A DNA stretch of 64,000 bases from Pseudomonas sp. Q11 (GCF_024494355.1 NZ_JAKNQY010000008.1:62001-126000), one strand, 5' to 3'. Positions 41,205 through 53,752 are shown, numbered from the stretch's first letter. Program-made: numbers and translations. Notes: generated by a model from the sequence alone, not told the origin.

Positions 41205-42107
41205 TTACAGGTCGCCGTAACCCAGCGACCGCAGCGCCCGTTCATCGTCGGACCAGCCGCCCTTCACCTTGACCCACAGGTTGAGCATGATCTTGGAGTC
41301 GAACAGCAGCTCCATGTCCTTGCGCGCTTCGGTGCCGATGCGCTTGATACGCTCGCCCTTGTCGCCAATGATGATTTTCTTCTGGCCGTCGCGTTCGACG
41401 AGGATCAGCGCATGGATGTGCAGGGTCTTGCCCTGCTGCTTGAACTCTTCGATTTCCACGGTGATCTGGTACGGCAGCTCAGCGCCCAGTTGGCGCATGA
41501 TCTTCTCGCGCACCAGTTCAGCGGCCAGAAAGCGGCTGCTGCGGTCGGTGATCTGGTCTTCGGGGAAGAAGTGATCGTTTTCCGGCAGGTGCTCGGCGAT
41601 CACCCGCTCCAGCGCATCGAGGTTGTGACCGTGCTGGGCGGAGATGGGCATGACCTGGGCGTTGGGCAGTTGCTCCTGCAACCAGCTCAGGTGCGGCATC
41701 AGCTCGGCCTTGTCTTCGATGCGGTCGGTCTTGTTCAGCGCCACGATCAAGGGACCTGTCACGTACTGGACGCGCTCGAGAACCATCTGGTCTTCTTCGG
41801 TCCACTTGGTGCGATCGACCACGAAGATCACCACGTCGACGTCTTTCAGCGCCGCCGAAGCCGTCTTGTTCATGTAGCGGTTCAGCGCTTTTTCGCCGCC
41901 CTTGTGCATGCCAGGGGTATCGACGTAGATCGCCTGCACGGCGCCTTCGGTCTTGATACCCAGCATGTTGTGGCGGGTGGTCTGGGGCTTGCGCGAGGTG
42001 ATCGCCAGCTTCTGGCCCAGGATGTGATTGAGCAGCGTCGACTTGCCCACGTTCGGCCGACCGACAATGGCGACATAGCCGCAGCGGGTGACGGTTGTAT
42101 CAGTCAT
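41205..42107 (-). CDS. era: GTPase Era
   Basis: 300 residues. Binds GTP and the 3' end of 16S rRNA for 30S assembly. G1 [13 protein letters not shown]2/G3 region with [15 protein letters not shown]4 NKTD, and a C-terminal KH domain ([20 protein letters not shown]). GGAGAATGG precedes the ATG at 42107. The start overlaps the rnc stop by 8 bp, the usual coupling of rnc and era. Confidence 0.97.
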   Translation of the reverse strand: MTDTTVTRCGYVAIVGRPNVGKSTLLNHILGQKLAITSRKPQTTRHNMLGIKTEGAVQAIYVDTPGMHKGGEKALNRYMNKTASAALKDVDVVIFVVDRTKWTEEDQMVLERVQYVTGPLIVALNKTDRIEDKAELMPHLSWLQEQLPNAQVMPISAQHGHNLDALERVIAEHLPENDHFFPEDQITDRSSRFLAAELVREKIMRQLGAELPYQITVEIEEFKQQGKTLHIHALILVERDGQKKIIIGDKGERIKRIGTEARKDMELLFDSKIMLNLWVKVKGGWSDDERALRSLGYGDL

Positions 42108-42789
42108 TGCCATTCTCCACGCCCAGGGCAATCAGTGCTGCGGCCGCCGCTACCTGTTCGGCAATACGACGACTCACACCCTGCCCCCGGCTTTTTTCAT
42201 TCAATAAGACCACTTCGCACTCGACGAAGAAGGTTCGGCAATGCGGCTCGCCCTGGATGTCCACTACTTCGTAGCGCGGCAGATCGCAACTGCGTGATTG
42301 CAGGAATTCCTGCAAACGGGTTTTCGGGTCTTTGTTGGTGTCCACCAGCGTCAGGCTGTCGATCTCGGAGGTCAGCCAGGCCAGCACGCGCTCGCGCGCC
42401 ATCTCCATGCCGGCGTCCAGATAGATCGCGCCAATCAGCGCTTCCAGGGCATCGGCCAGAATCGACTCACGACGGAAACCGCCGCTTTTCAACTCACCGG
42501 AGCCCAGGCGCAGGTATTCGCCCAAGTCGAAACCTCGGGCCAGCACGGCTAGGGTCTCACCTTTTACCAATCGCGCGCGCAGACGCGACAACTGGCCTTC
42601 GCGGGCGAGCGGGAAACGCTCGAACAGCGCCTCGCCAGCCACGAAGTTGAGGATGGCATCACCGAGGAATTCCAGGCGTTCGTTGTTGCGCCCGGCAAAA
42701 CTGCGGTGAGTGAGAGCCAGGAGCATCAGCTCCTGGTCCTTGAAGGTGTAGCCGAGCTGACGCTCGAGACGGCTTAGAGAAACGCTCAC
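42100..42789 (-). CDS. rnc: Ribonuclease III
   Basis: 229 residues. Double-strand RNA endonuclease for rRNA and mRNA processing. Signature [21 protein letters not shown] with the metal-binding acidic residues, a second acidic site [18 protein letters not shown], and a C-terminal double-stranded RNA-binding domain ([23 protein letters not shown] ... [16 protein letters not shown]). GTG start. A strong hairpin lies in the 184-bp leader between lepB and rnc. Confidence 0.96.
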   Translation of the reverse strand: MSVSLSRLERQLGYTFKDQELMLLALTHRSFAGRNNERLEFLGDAILNFVAGEALFERFPLAREGQLSRLRARLVKGETLAVLARGFDLGEYLRLGSGELKSGGFRRESILADALEALIGAIYLDAGMEMARERVLAWLTSEIDSLTLVDTNKDPKTRLQEFLQSRSCDLPRYEVVDIQGEPHCRTFFVECEVVLLNEKSRGQGVSRRIAEQVAAAAALIALGVENGND

Positions 42790-42943
42790 GGTTTACCCAC
42801 GCTGAGTTCGTGGCTGGATTCCACCGCCACGGCGGCGAAGCGCCGTTGGCTTGGGACAATTAACGCTGTGTTCAAAAATGACGTCCTGACTATCGTTGGC
42901 TTCATGCCTTCGGGCAGCCTTGTGCAGGCTCCAGAAATGCATT

Positions 42944-42966
42944 CGGCGCTGTGTTCAACAGCGCCG
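42944..42966 (-). promoter_or_regulatory. Hairpin in the rnc leader
   Basis: CGGCGCTG-tgttcaa-CAGCGCCG, an 8-bp perfect stem in the lepB-rnc gap, with no T-run. In E. coli a stem in the rnc leader is cut by RNase III itself to limit its own synthesis; the same is possible here (inference). Confidence 0.4.
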
Positions 42967-42973
42967 TGTGGGA

Positions 42974-43828
42974 TTACTTGATCAGGCCAACCCGCGAGAA
43001 ATTCGGCAGGTGACTGAGTTTGGGTTCTGGCCAGCTCATCCAGACCGCAAAGGCCTTGCCGACGATATTACGGTCGGGGACCATGCCCAGCATGTCCTTG
43101 GGAATGTTCGGATCATCCCAGTACCGGCTGTCGTTGGAGTTGTCGCGGTTGTCGCCCATCATGAAGTAGTGCCCGGCCGGCACGGTCCACGAATGGTCTG
43201 GCGCGGCGCGGTAGCGGCTCATCTCCTTGCGGATCAGGTGTTCGGCCTCGCCGAGCTTTTCCTGGTAGAGCTCAGCACTGCCCAGCGTGCCCGGTTCAGA
43301 ACCGATCAATTGCTCGGCCACCAGCTCGCCATTGACGAACAAACGCTTGTCGGCGCTGTAGCGAATCTTGTCTCCCGGCAAGCCCACCACACGCTTGATG
43401 TAGTTGACGCTCGGATCGCTCGGAAAGCGGAACACCATGACATCGCCGCGTTGCGGGTCACCGATTTCGATGACCTTCTTGTCGATCACCGGCAAGCGAA
43501 TCCCGTAGGAGAACTTGTTCACCAGGATGAAATCGCCCACGTCCAGGGTTGGTTTCATCGAGCCGGACGGGATCTGGAACGGTTCCACCAGAAACGAGCG
43601 CAGCACCAGCACGATGAACAACACCGGAAAAAACGACTTGCCGTACTCGACCAGCAGCGGTTCCTTGTTGAGTTTTTCGACCACCACACCATCAGGCTGG
43701 CTGACGCTGCCCTGATAGGAGGCGATGGCAGCCCGGCGCCGAGGCGCCAGGAACAACAGATCAAGCAACGCCAACAGGCCGCAGACGAACACGGCGATAA
43801 CCAGCAACAGCGGGAAATTTAGCGACAT
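42974..43828 (-). CDS. lepB: Signal peptidase I
   Basis: 284 residues. Removes Sec/Tat signal peptides at the outer face of the inner membrane. Two N-terminal membrane spans (FPLLLVIAVFVCGLLALLDLLFL; FFPVLFIVLVLRSFLV), catalytic S90 in IPSGSMKPTL and lysine K145 in VNYIKRVVGLPGDKI, the same positions as in the E. coli enzyme, then MGDNRDNSNDSRYW. ATG at 43828, 5 bp after lepA, so one operon. Confidence 0.96.
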   Translation of the reverse strand: MSLNFPLLLVIAVFVCGLLALLDLLFLAPRRRAAIASYQGSVSQPDGVVVEKLNKEPLLVEYGKSFFPVLFIVLVLRSFLVEPFQIPSGSMKPTLDVGDFILVNKFSYGIRLPVIDKKVIEIGDPQRGDVMVFRFPSDPSVNYIKRVVGLPGDKIRYSADKRLFVNGELVAEQLIGSEPGTLGSAELYQEKLGEAEHLIRKEMSRYRAAPDHSWTVPAGHYFMMGDNRDNSNDSRYWDDPNIPKDMLGMVPDRNIVGKAFAVWMSWPEPKLSHLPNFSRVGLIK

Positions 43829-43833
43829 AGGAC

Positions 43834-45633
43834 CTAACTATCCAACCTGAGCACCGCAAGGAAGGCTTCTTGTGGAATTTCCACGTTACCGACCTGCTTC
43901 ATGCGTTTTTTACCGGCCTTCTGCTTTTCCAACAGCTTGCGCTTACGGCTGACGTCGCCGCCATAGCATTTGGCCAATACGTTCTTTCTGAGCGCCTTGA
44001 CGGTTGTACGCGCCACAATCTGCCCGCCAATGGCGGCCTGGATTGCCACATCGAACATCTGCCGCGGAATCAGTTCTTTCATCTTCTCGGTCAATGCACG
44101 ACCTTTGTAGTGCGCATTGTCACGGTGCACGATCAAAGCCAAGGCATCGACTTTCTCACCGTTGATCAGCACATCCAGCTTCACCAGATTAGCCGATTGG
44201 TAACGATCGAAATGATAGTCCAGCGAAGCATAGCCGCGACTGGTGGATTTCAAGCGATCGAAGAAGTCCAGCACCACTTCGTTCATCGGCAAGTCGTAGG
44301 TCACCTGGACCTGGGTACCGAGGAACAGCATGTCGTGCTGCACGCCACGCTTTTCAATGCACAGGGTAATGACGTTGCCCAGGTGTTCCTGAGGCACAAG
44401 GATATTGGCGCGCACGATTGGCTCGCGCATGTCCTCGATGGCCGACAGGTCCGGCAGCTTGGACGGGTTGTCGACGTAGAGGGTCTCGCCGTTCTTGAGC
44501 AGCAGCTCGAAGATCACCGTCGGCGCTGTGGTGATCAGGTCCAGGTCGTACTCGCGCTCCAGGCGCTCCTGGATGATTTCCATGTGCAGCATGCCCAGGA
44601 ACCCGCAACGGAAGCCGAAGCCCAGGGCGTCGGAGCTTTCCGGGGTGTATTGCAGGGACGAGTCGTTCAGGGTCAGCTTTTGCAGGGCTTCGCGGAAATC
44701 CTCGAAGTCGTCGGAGCTGACCGGGAACAGGCCGGCGTAGACCTGCGGCTGGATACGTTTGAAGCCGGGCAGCACATCGACGTCGGGGGTGGAGCTCAAG
44801 GTCAGGGTGTCACCGACCGGCGCACCGTGAATGTCCTTGATGCCGGCGATGATGAAGCCCACTTCACCGGCCTTGAGGTCGACGGTAGCGGTGTGCTTCG
44901 GGTTGAAGACGCCGACGCTGTCCACCAGGTGGATCTTGCCGGTGGACTTGACCAGGATCTTGTCGCCCTTCTTCACGCGGCCGTGGCGCACGCGAACCAG
45001 GGAGACTACGCCCAGGTAGTTGTCGAACCAGGAATCGATGATCAACGCTTGCAGCGGATCTTCGATGTTGCCGGTCGGCGCAGGAATAGTGGTCACCAGG
45101 CGCTCGAGCACTTCGTCCACGCCCAGGCCGGTCTTGGCACTGCAAGCGACCGCGTCGGTGGCATCGATGCCGATGATTTTCTCGATTTCTTCCTTCACGC
45201 GGTCCGGATCGGCCTGGGGCAGGTCGATCTTGTTCAGCACCGGCATGACTTCCAGGCCCTGCTCGATGGCCGTGTAGCAGTTGGCAACCGATTGCGCCTC
45301 GACGCCCTGGCCGGCATCGACCACCAGCAACGCACCTTCACAGGCCGCCAGCGACCGGCTGACTTCATAGGTGAAGTCGACGTGGCCCGGGGTATCGATG
45401 AAGTTCAGCTGATAGGTGATGCCGTCGCGGGCCTTGTAGTAGAGCGTAACGCTGTGGGCCTTGATGGTGATCCCGCGTTCACGCTCCAGATCCATGGAAT
45501 CCAGGACCTGGGCTTCCATTTCACGCTCGGCCAGGCCGCCGCACATCTGGATGAAGCGATCAGCCAGCGTCGACTTGCCATGGTCAATGTGGGCGATGAT
45601 GGAGAAATTGCGGATATGACTCAAATCACTCAC
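43834..45633 (-). CDS. lepA: Elongation factor 4 (LepA)
   Basis: 599 residues. Ribosome-dependent GTPase. G1 [15 protein letters not shown]3 [11 protein letters not shown]4 NKIDLP, and the unique C-terminal domain with [28 protein letters not shown] start at 45633, in the frame giving [18 protein letters not shown]; no strong Shine-Dalgarno before it. First gene of the lepA-lepB pair. Confidence 0.96.
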   Translation of the reverse strand: MSDLSHIRNFSIIAHIDHGKSTLADRFIQMCGGLAEREMEAQVLDSMDLERERGITIKAHSVTLYYKARDGITYQLNFIDTPGHVDFTYEVSRSLAACEGALLVVDAGQGVEAQSVANCYTAIEQGLEVMPVLNKIDLPQADPDRVKEEIEKIIGIDATDAVACSAKTGLGVDEVLERLVTTIPAPTGNIEDPLQALIIDSWFDNYLGVVSLVRVRHGRVKKGDKILVKSTGKIHLVDSVGVFNPKHTATVDLKAGEVGFIIAGIKDIHGAPVGDTLTLSSTPDVDVLPGFKRIQPQVYAGLFPVSSDDFEDFREALQKLTLNDSSLQYTPESSDALGFGFRCGFLGMLHMEIIQERLEREYDLDLITTAPTVIFELLLKNGETLYVDNPSKLPDLSAIEDMREPIVRANILVPQEHLGNVITLCIEKRGVQHDMLFLGTQVQVTYDLPMNEVVLDFFDRLKSTSRGYASLDYHFDRYQSANLVKLDVLINGEKVDALALIVHRDNAHYKGRALTEKMKELIPRQMFDVAIQAAIGGQIVARTTVKALRKNVLAKCYGGDVSRKRKLLEKQKAGKKRMKQVGNVEIPQEAFLAVLRLDS

Positions 45634-45708
45634 GGATCAACACTCAAAAAGGCTGCAGGCATGGCCCGCCGAAAAATAGCCGGGAATTGTACCTGATACA
45701 CCGGGCAA

Positions 45709-45732
45709 GTGGGAGCAAGCTTTGCTCCCACA
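45709..45732. repeat. Single compact family D palindrome
   Basis: GTGGGAGCAAGCTTTGCTCC then CACA: one REP arm folded on itself without a spacer, in the gap between lepA and lptG. Confidence 0.75.
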
Positions 45733-45773
45733 CAGCCTTGCCCACCACCCCCCCCTCGCCACCGGTGCGCTGA

Positions 45774-46835
45774 TCAACCGGCCCGGCGCAACAGCCAGAA
45801 CCCGGCCAACGCACAGACACTGGCCGGTACCAGCACCGCAAACAGCGGCGAGAAACCGAACACCAGGCTCGACGGGCCCAGCAAATCCTGGGCGATACGG
45901 AAGGTGAAGCCCACCAGCACGCCGGTAAACACTCGCTGGCCGAGGGTCACCGAACGCAGCGGACCGAAGATGAAGGAAATGGCCATCAGCACCAGGGCCG
46001 CAGTGACCAGCGGCTGCAACACCTTGACCCAAAAAGCCAGCCAGTAGCGACCGTTGTTCAAGCCCTGATCTGCCAGATAGTGGATATACCCCCACAAACC
46101 GGTAATCGACAGGGAATCCGGCGCCATCACCACGGTGCTGAGTAACTGCGGGCTCAACGCCACGTCCCAACGCTCTTGCGGCGCGGCGACCACCTCGGTG
46201 CGCTTGTCATGGAACAACGTGGTGGTGACATCATTAAGCTGCCAGTGATCTTCAACAAACGTGGCGCGCTTGGCGAAGCTCGACGACAGCATGTGCCGCT
46301 GGTCGTCGAAGCGATAGCGGGTCACGCCATACAGGATGCCGTTGGGCTGGACCGAGTTGATATGGATGAACTCTTCACCCTGGCGGTGCCACAGGCCGTG
46401 CTTGGCGCTTTGCGCATCGCCACCACCCTGGGCCAGGGAACGGTTGGCCTGGGCGGTGTTCTCGGTGGCCGGGGCAACATATTCGCCAACCAGCAAGCCC
46501 ACCAGCATCAGTACCAGCATCGGTTTCATCACTGCCCAGACGATCCGGCCGACGGAAACGCCGGCGGCACGCATGATGGTCAGCTCGCTGTTGCTGGCCA
46601 GGCTGCCCAGACCGATCAGGCAACCGATCAGTGCCGCCATCGGCAGCATGTCGTAGAGCCGCCGCGGGGCGGTCAGCAATACGTAGATCAACACGTCCAT
46701 CAAGGTATAGGTGTCGCTGACGTCACCCATTTCATCGATGAAGGCGAACAGGGTTGCCAGGCCAAGAATGATCCCCAGCACCGCGAGAATCGCCATGAAC
46801 ACACTGCTGCCGATGTACCGATCGAGTTTAACCAC
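45774..46835 (-). CDS. lptG: LPS export ABC transporter permease LptG
   Basis: 353 residues. Inner-membrane subunit of LptB2FG that extracts LPS. Six membrane spans in a 3+3 layout around a periplasmic domain: LDRYIGSSVFMAILAVLGIILGLATLFAFIDE, VLIYVLLTAPRRLYDMLPMAALIGCLIGLGSLA, and the C-terminal LVLMAISFIFGPLRSVTLGQRVFTGVLVGFTF. MASNSELTIMRAAGVS (here LASNSELTIMRAAGVS) is the coupling-helix region. Overlaps lptF by 8 bp. Confidence 0.94.
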   Translation of the reverse strand: MVKLDRYIGSSVFMAILAVLGIILGLATLFAFIDEMGDVSDTYTLMDVLIYVLLTAPRRLYDMLPMAALIGCLIGLGSLASNSELTIMRAAGVSVGRIVWAVMKPMLVLMLVGLLVGEYVAPATENTAQANRSLAQGGGDAQSAKHGLWHRQGEEFIHINSVQPNGILYGVTRYRFDDQRHMLSSSFAKRATFVEDHWQLNDVTTTLFHDKRTEVVAAPQERWDVALSPQLLSTVVMAPDSLSITGLWGYIHYLADQGLNNGRYWLAFWVKVLQPLVTAALVLMAISFIFGPLRSVTLGQRVFTGVLVGFTFRIAQDLLGPSSLVFGFSPLFAVLVPASVCALAGFWLLRRAG

Positions 46836-47949
46836 GGGCCACCCCCAGCGCGCTGCGGCGACTGGCCAGTTTCAGGCGCAGCGGCTCCCAGTAGAGCAAG
46901 CCAAGGCCGATCGCCAGGAAAATCGAATGCACCCACCAAAGGCCCAGCGCGGGCGGGATCTTGCCTTTCTCCAGCGCACTGCGGGCGGAAATCAGGATGG
47001 TCAGGTAAGCCATATACAGAAGAATCGCCGGTAGCAGCTTGAGGAAACGGCCCTGACGCGGATTGACCCGCGCCAGCGGGACCGCCATGAGGGTTACGAT
47101 GAACACCAGCAGCGGCAGCGACAGGCGCCATTGCAATTCAGTGCGCGCCCGGATGTCGTTGTTGCCCAGCAAACTGGAGGTGGGCATGGCATCGCGGTCG
47201 GTGACTTCGTCGCTGACCTCGGGTTTGGGCAACAGCACGCCATAGGTGTCGTACTTGATGGCCCGGTAATCAGCCTGTCCCGGCTTGCCGTCGTAGCGAT
47301 AGCCGTTTTCCAGGATCAGGTAGCGGTTGCCGTCGGGGTTGATTTCCTGACGCCCCTTCTCGGCCACCAGCACCGAAATGCCGCGGTCCTTTTTAGTGTC
47401 GGAAGACACGTTCTTTTGCGTAATGAAGACACCACCCAGGTCGACCCGGTCTTCCGAGAGTTCCTCGGTATAAGTGACTCGAGTGCCGTCGCGCAGGGCC
47501 TGGAAACGTCCCGGCACCAGGGTGTCGAACTCGGTCAGGGCGTCCTGCTGGTTGATCAGCATCTGGAATTGATTGGCTCCCTGGGGTGCCAGGCTAAGGC
47601 TCAGCCAGGCCACAACCAGCGCCACCAGGGTGGCCGGGAAGAGGGTCATGCGAAACAGGCGCTGCTGACTCATACCGGTGGCCGACAGCACGGTCATTTC
47701 GCTGTCCAGGTACAAACGGCCGTAGGCCAGCAGAATGCCGAGGAACAGCCCCAGCGGCAGGATCAACTGCAAGAAGCCTGGCAGGCGGAAACCCATGATC
47801 AGGAACAGCGAGCCTGGATCCAGGGCGCCGGAGGCTGCCTGGGCAAGGTATTTGATGAAACGCCCGCTCATGATGATGACCAGCAGCACGGCGCTGACGG
47901 CGCTCAGGGTCAGCAGGACTTCGCGGGATAGATAACGGAAGACGATCAA
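46828..47949 (-). CDS. lptF: LPS export ABC transporter permease LptF
   Basis: 373 residues. Partner of LptG. IVFRYLSREVLLTLSAVSAVLLVIIMSGRF starts the first span; LDSEMTVLSATGMSQQRL is the coupling-helix region; last spans LPAILLYMAYLTILISARSAL and LWWVHSIFLAIGLGLLYW. The TTG at 47949 is the likely start: GGAG lies 8 bases before it and the product begins with the usual (M)IVFRYL; a GTG at 47958 in frame has no site. Divergent from pepA across a 459-bp gap. Confidence 0.93.
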   Translation of the reverse strand: MIVFRYLSREVLLTLSAVSAVLLVIIMSGRFIKYLAQAASGALDPGSLFLIMGFRLPGFLQLILPLGLFLGILLAYGRLYLDSEMTVLSATGMSQQRLFRMTLFPATLVALVVAWLSLSLAPQGANQFQMLINQQDALTEFDTLVPGRFQALRDGTRVTYTEELSEDRVDLGGVFITQKNVSSDTKKDRGISVLVAEKGRQEINPDGNRYLILENGYRYDGKPGQADYRAIKYDTYGVLLPKPEVSDEVTDRDAMPTSSLLGNNDIRARTELQWRLSLPLLVFIVTLMAVPLARVNPRQGRFLKLLPAILLYMAYLTILISARSALEKGKIPPALGLWWVHSIFLAIGLGLLYWEPLRLKLASRRSALGVARG

Positions 47950-47975
47950 ACCAGACACTCCAGGGCTGTCAGGCT

Positions 47976-48119
47976 AGGCTTTGTACGAAAAGTGCCTGCG
48001 CGACGATCATGCTGCGTTGAAAACAGGCTCGGAATGCTCATTGACAACCAGTCAACTCCGCTCCCTCGCCTGTTTTCGCCTTGCCTGATCGCCGCTCGGC
48101 GACTTTTCATACAAACCCT
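47976..48119. repeat. 144-bp imperfect inverted repeat (MITE-like)
   Basis: AGGCTTTGTACGAAAAGT at the left end pairs with ACTTTTCATACAAACCCT at the right end, and the match continues inward (CGACGATCA / TGATCGCCG; GAAAACAGG / CCTGTTTTC; TTGACAACCAGTCAA at the centre). The arms are about 65 bp each. It has no ORF and sits in the divergent lptF-pepA promoter region. It differs from the REP families in this window. Confidence 0.8.
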
Positions 48120-49899
<1,780 letters not shown>

Positions 49900-49959
49900 C
49901 ACCGATGACCGGCATTGGCGTCGCCGTCGGGCGGCGCCAATGGCGGCTCAGGAACTGCA

Positions 49960-50388
49960 ATGACCAAAGTCGATTTCTACATCCTGCCCAGCGCCGATCC
50001 GTCGGCGCGGCTGGATTTCGCCTGCAAGCTCACCGAGAAGGCCTGGCGCATGGGCCACCGCATCTACCTGCATTGCAGCGATGCCGCCCAGCGCGACGAC
50101 CTCGATGCACGCCTGTGGGCCTTCAAGGGCGAAAGCTTCGTGCCCCATGGCCCGGCCGAAAACGAGCCCGAAGGATTGATCGTGCTCGGACTGGGGGATG
50201 ACTGCGGTCAGCACCAGGACTTGCTGGTCAACCTTGACCTGAAAGTGCCGCCTTTTGCCCAGTGCTTCGCCCGCGTGGCGGAAGTGGTGGTGGAAGACCC
50301 GGGCATCCGGCAAGCCGCGCGGGAGAGTTTCCGTTTCTACCGCGAACAGGGCTATCCTCTGCAAGACCACCGTTTACAGCGACTCTGA
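49960..50388 (+). CDS. holC: DNA polymerase III subunit chi
   Basis: 142 residues. Links the clamp loader to SSB. Family pattern: KVDFYILPSADPSARLDFACKLTEKAWRMGHRIYLHCSDAAQRDDLDARLWAFKGESFVPH and FRFYREQGYPLQDHRLQRL. ATG at 49960 with CAGGA before it, 60 bp after pepA. A 45-bp in-frame extension upstream is rejected. Confidence 0.94.
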   Translation: MTKVDFYILPSADPSARLDFACKLTEKAWRMGHRIYLHCSDAAQRDDLDARLWAFKGESFVPHGPAENEPEGLIVLGLGDDCGQHQDLLVNLDLKVPPFAQCFARVAEVVVEDPGIRQAARESFRFYREQGYPLQDHRLQRL

Positions 50389-50395
50389 GCCCACG

Positions 50396-50779
50396 ATGGA
50401 CACTCCAAAACCGCCCCAAAAGCCCACGCATCTGCTGGACGACCTCGAGTCGATCCGCCAACTGCTCGGCGACGACAACCTGCAACCGCCGCTGCTGACC
50501 GATACGGTGGAGCCCGAGCCCGAGCCCGAGCATGACGAGCAGATTCCACTGCTGTTCGAGCCGATCAACGGCCAACCCGAGCCCAAGCCGACGCCCAAGA
50601 CCGAAGCCAAAGGCCCCGACGCCCTGCTGCACCTGGACAGCGAACTGCGCGCCGCCGCGCAGTTGATCATGCAAGACGTCATCGACGACTTCGCTCCACA
50701 CATCGAGACCGAGATCAAACGCCGACTGGATGCAAGGATGGAGCGGCTAATCGCCGCAGCTGCGAGCGACAAGCTTTAA
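50396..50779 (+). CDS. Small acidic protein between holC and valS
   Basis: 127 residues, function unknown; often annotated together with holC in pseudomonads. Proline- and acid-rich middle (VEPEPEPEHDEQ; NGQPEPKPTPKTEAKG) looks disordered. The C-terminal helix LIMQDVIDDFAPHIETEIKR resembles in style the oligomerising end of PopZ-like polar proteins (inference, low confidence). The last codons and the TAA lie inside the left arm of a 32-bp inverted repeat. Start ATG 7 bp after holC, so co-transcribed with it and perhaps with valS. Confidence 0.75.
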   Translation: MDTPKPPQKPTHLLDDLESIRQLLGDDNLQPPLLTDTVEPEPEPEHDEQIPLLFEPINGQPEPKPTPKTEAKGPDALLHLDSELRAAAQLIMQDVIDDFAPHIETEIKRRLDARMERLIAAAASDKL

Positions 50780-50847
50780 GCTGCAAGTAAAATCAACAGC
50801 AAAAGCCGGATCCCGCTTGCAGCTTGTGGCTTGTGGCTTGTAGCTGC
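50756..50847. repeat. Inverted repeat with 32-bp arms of GCTTGTGGCTTG type
   Basis: Left arm 50756-50787 (GCAGCTGCGAGCGACAAGCT...) pairs with right arm 50816-50847 (CTTGCAGCTTGTGGCTTGTG...) with six mismatches. The right arm contains a short tandem repeat of CTTGTGG. The left arm supplies the last codons of the upstream gene. It stands before valS. Confidence 0.75.
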
Positions 50848-50905
50848 CCCCCCCGCTATACTTCCCGGCTTTTCCTGAATAAATGCCAATAGGGTCCCGC
50901 CGCGC

Positions 50906-53752
50906 ATGGATAAGACCTACCAGCCGCACGCCATTGAAACTTCCTGGTACAACACCTGGGAGTCCGAGAATTATTTCGCTCCGCAAGGCGCGGGCGATTC
51001 CTACACCATCATGATCCCGCCGCCGAACGTCACCGGCAGCCTGCACATGGGCCACGGTTTCAACAACGCGATCATGGATGCCCTGATCCGTTTCCGCCGC
51101 ATGCAAGGCCGCAACACCCTTTGGCAGCCGGGCACCGACCACGCCGGCATCGCCACGCAGATGCTGGTGGAGCGTCGCCTCGAAGCCTTGGGCCAGAACC
51201 GCCATGACCTGGGACGCGAGAAGTTTCTCGAGAAAGTCTGGGAATGGAAAGACGAGTCCGGTGGCAACATCAGCCGTCAGATTCGCCGCCTGGGCTCGTC
51301 CGTGGACTGGAGCCGCGAGCGTTTCACCATGGACGACGGTCTCTCGGAAGCGGTGAAAGAAGCCTTCGTGCGCCTGCATGAAGACGGCCTGATCTATCGC
51401 GGCAAGCGCCTGGTCAACTGGGACACCAAGCTGCACACCGCCATTTCCGACCTCGAAGTGGAAAACCACGACGAGAAAGGCTTTCTGTGGAACCTGAAAT
51501 ACCCACTGGCCGACGGCGCAACCACCGCTGAAGGCAACGACTACCTGATCGTCGCCACCACGCGCCCGGAAACCATGCTCGGCGACGCCGCCGTAGCGGT
51601 GAACCCGAACGATGAACGCTACCAGGCCCTGATCGGCAAGTTCGTCGAACTGCCCTTGGTGGGCCGGCGCATCCCGATCATCGGTGATGACTACTGCGAC
51701 CCCGAATTCGGCACCGGCTGCGTGAAAATCACCCCGGCCCACGATTTCAACGACTACGAAGTCGGCAAGCGCCATAACCTGCCGCTGCTGAACATCTTCG
51801 ACAAGCACGCCAACGTGTTGCCGGCGGCCCAGGTGTTCAACCTCGACGGCACCCTGAACGAAAGCATCGATGGTCAACTCCCGGCCGAATACGCCGGCCT
51901 GGATCGCTTCGAAGCGCGCAAGCAGATCGTCGCGGCGTTCGATGCGGCCGGTCTGCTGGTCAGCGTCGATGATCACGGCCTGAAAGTGCCTAAGGGCGAC
52001 CGCTCCGGCACCATCATCGAGCCGTGGCTGACCGATCAGTGGTACGTGTCCACCAAACCGCTGGCCGAGCCTGCGATTGCCGCCGTGGAAGACGGCCGCA
52101 TCCAGTTCGTGCCCAAGCAATACGAAAACATGTACTTCTCGTGGATGCGTGACATCCAGGACTGGTGCATCAGCCGCCAACTGTGGTGGGGCCACCGCAT
52201 TCCGGCCTGGTATGACGAGTCGGGCAAAGTCTACGTCGGCCGCGATGAAGCCGAAGTCCGCGCCAAAAATAACCTCGGTCCGGACGTTGCCTTGCAGCAG
52301 GACAACGACGTACTCGACACCTGGTTCAGCTCGGGCCTGTGGACCTTCTCCACCCTGGGTTGGCCGCAACAGACCGAGTTCCTGAAGAAATTCCACTCCA
52401 CTGACGTACTGGTCACCGGCTTCGACATCATTTTCTTCTGGGTCGCCCGGATGATCATGCTGACCATGCACTTGGTGAAAAACGAAGACGGAACGCCGCA
52501 AGTACCGTTCAAGACCGTCTACGTGCACGGTCTGGTGCGCGATGGCCAGGGCCAGAAGATGTCCAAGTCCAAGGGCAACGTCCTGGACCCGCTGGACATC
52601 ATCGACGGCATCGATCTGGAAACCCTGGTGCAAAAACGCACTTCGGGCCTGATGCAGCCAAAACTGGCGAAGAAGATCGAGAAGGCTACCCGCGAAGAGT
52701 TCGCCGACGGCATCGCCAGCTACGGCACCGATGCCCTGCGCTTCACCTTCTGCTCGCTGGCGTCCACCGGTCGTGACATCAAGTTCGACATGGGCCGCGT
52801 CGAAGGCTATCGCAACTTCTGCAACAAGATCTGGAACGCCGCGCGCTACGTGCTGGACAAGGGCGAAGACTGCGGCCAGAACGGCGAAGCCTTTGAGCTG
52901 ACCCTGGCCGATCGCTGGATCATTTCGCAGCTGCAACGCACCGAAGCCGAAGTCACCCGCCAGCTCGATCAGTTCCGTTTCGACCTGGCCGCGCAAGCCT
53001 TGTACGAGTTCATCTGGAACCAGTATTGCGACTGGTACCTGGAACTGTCCAAACCTGTGCTGTGGGACGAAAACGCCCCGGTCGAACGCCAGCGCGGCAC
53101 CCGCCGCACCCTGGTGCGCGTGCTGGAAGTGGCCCTGCGCCTGGCGCATCCGTTCATGCCGTTCATCACCGAAGAAATCTGGCAGCGCGTCGCACCGCTG
53201 GCCGGCGCCCAAGGCAAAACGATCATGCTGCAACCGTGGCCGGTGGCCAACGAAAGCCGCATCGATCCGGCCGCCGAAGACGACATCGAATGGCTCAAGA
53301 CCTTCATGCTCGGCCTGCGTAACATCCGCGCCGAAATGAACATCGGCCCAGGCAAGCCGCTGACGCTGTTCCTGAACAACGCCAGCGCCGAAGACCTGCG
53401 CCGCCTCAACGAGAACGAAGCGCTGCTCAAGAAACTGGCGAAGCTCGAATCGGTGACCGTCCTGGCCGCTGGCGAAGAAGCGCCGCTGTCCGCCACCGCC
53501 CTGGTCGGTGAGATGGAAGTGCTGGTGCCAATGGCCGGCCTGATCGACAAGGCTGCCGAACTGGCACGTCTGGACAAGGAAATCCTGCGCTTGAAGGGCG
53601 AAGTCCAGCGCGTCGGCGGCAAGCTGTCCAACGCCGGTTTCGTTGACAAGGCGCCGGCTGAAGTCATCGAGAAGGAACGGGCCAAATTGGCCGAGGCTGA
53701 ACAGGCCTTGGGTAAACTGGCCGAGCAACATGCGCGGATTTCCAGCCTGTAA
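50906..53752 (+). CDS. valS: Valyl-tRNA synthetase
   Basis: 948 residues, class I synthetase. HIGH motif as HMGH in [18 protein letters not shown] (about residue 49), long CP1 editing domain ([22 protein letters not shown]), [20 protein letters not shown] in [15 protein letters not shown], an anticodon-binding domain and a C-terminal coiled coil ([19 protein letters not shown]) typical of ValRS. Length matches E. coli (951). Confidence 0.97.
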   Translation: MDKTYQPHAIETSWYNTWESENYFAPQGAGDSYTIMIPPPNVTGSLHMGHGFNNAIMDALIRFRRMQGRNTLWQPGTDHAGIATQMLVERRLEALGQNRHDLGREKFLEKVWEWKDESGGNISRQIRRLGSSVDWSRERFTMDDGLSEAVKEAFVRLHEDGLIYRGKRLVNWDTKLHTAISDLEVENHDEKGFLWNLKYPLADGATTAEGNDYLIVATTRPETMLGDAAVAVNPNDERYQALIGKFVELPLVGRRIPIIGDDYCDPEFGTGCVKITPAHDFNDYEVGKRHNLPLLNIFDKHANVLPAAQVFNLDGTLNESIDGQLPAEYAGLDRFEARKQIVAAFDAAGLLVSVDDHGLKVPKGDRSGTIIEPWLTDQWYVSTKPLAEPAIAAVEDGRIQFVPKQYENMYFSWMRDIQDWCISRQLWWGHRIPAWYDESGKVYVGRDEAEVRAKNNLGPDVALQQDNDVLDTWFSSGLWTFSTLGWPQQTEFLKKFHSTDVLVTGFDIIFFWVARMIMLTMHLVKNEDGTPQVPFKTVYVHGLVRDGQGQKMSKSKGNVLDPLDIIDGIDLETLVQKRTSGLMQPKLAKKIEKATREEFADGIASYGTDALRFTFCSLASTGRDIKFDMGRVEGYRNFCNKIWNAARYVLDKGEDCGQNGEAFELTLADRWIISQLQRTEAEVTRQLDQFRFDLAAQALYEFIWNQYCDWYLELSKPVLWDENAPVERQRGTRRTLVRVLEVALRLAHPFMPFITEEIWQRVAPLAGAQGKTIMLQPWPVANESRIDPAAEDDIEWLKTFMLGLRNIRAEMNIGPGKPLTLFLNNASAEDLRRLNENEALLKKLAKLESVTVLAAGEEAPLSATALVGEMEVLVPMAGLIDKAAELARLDKEILRLKGEVQRVGGKLSNAGFVDKAPAEVIEKERAKLAEAEQALGKLAEQHARISSL

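Noticed and set aside
42790..42973. A missing DUF4845 gene between lepB and rnc, known at this place in P. aeruginosa
   Set aside because: The gap is too short for it and I recall that other pseudomonads such as P. putida also lack it, so it is not a deletion special to this strain.
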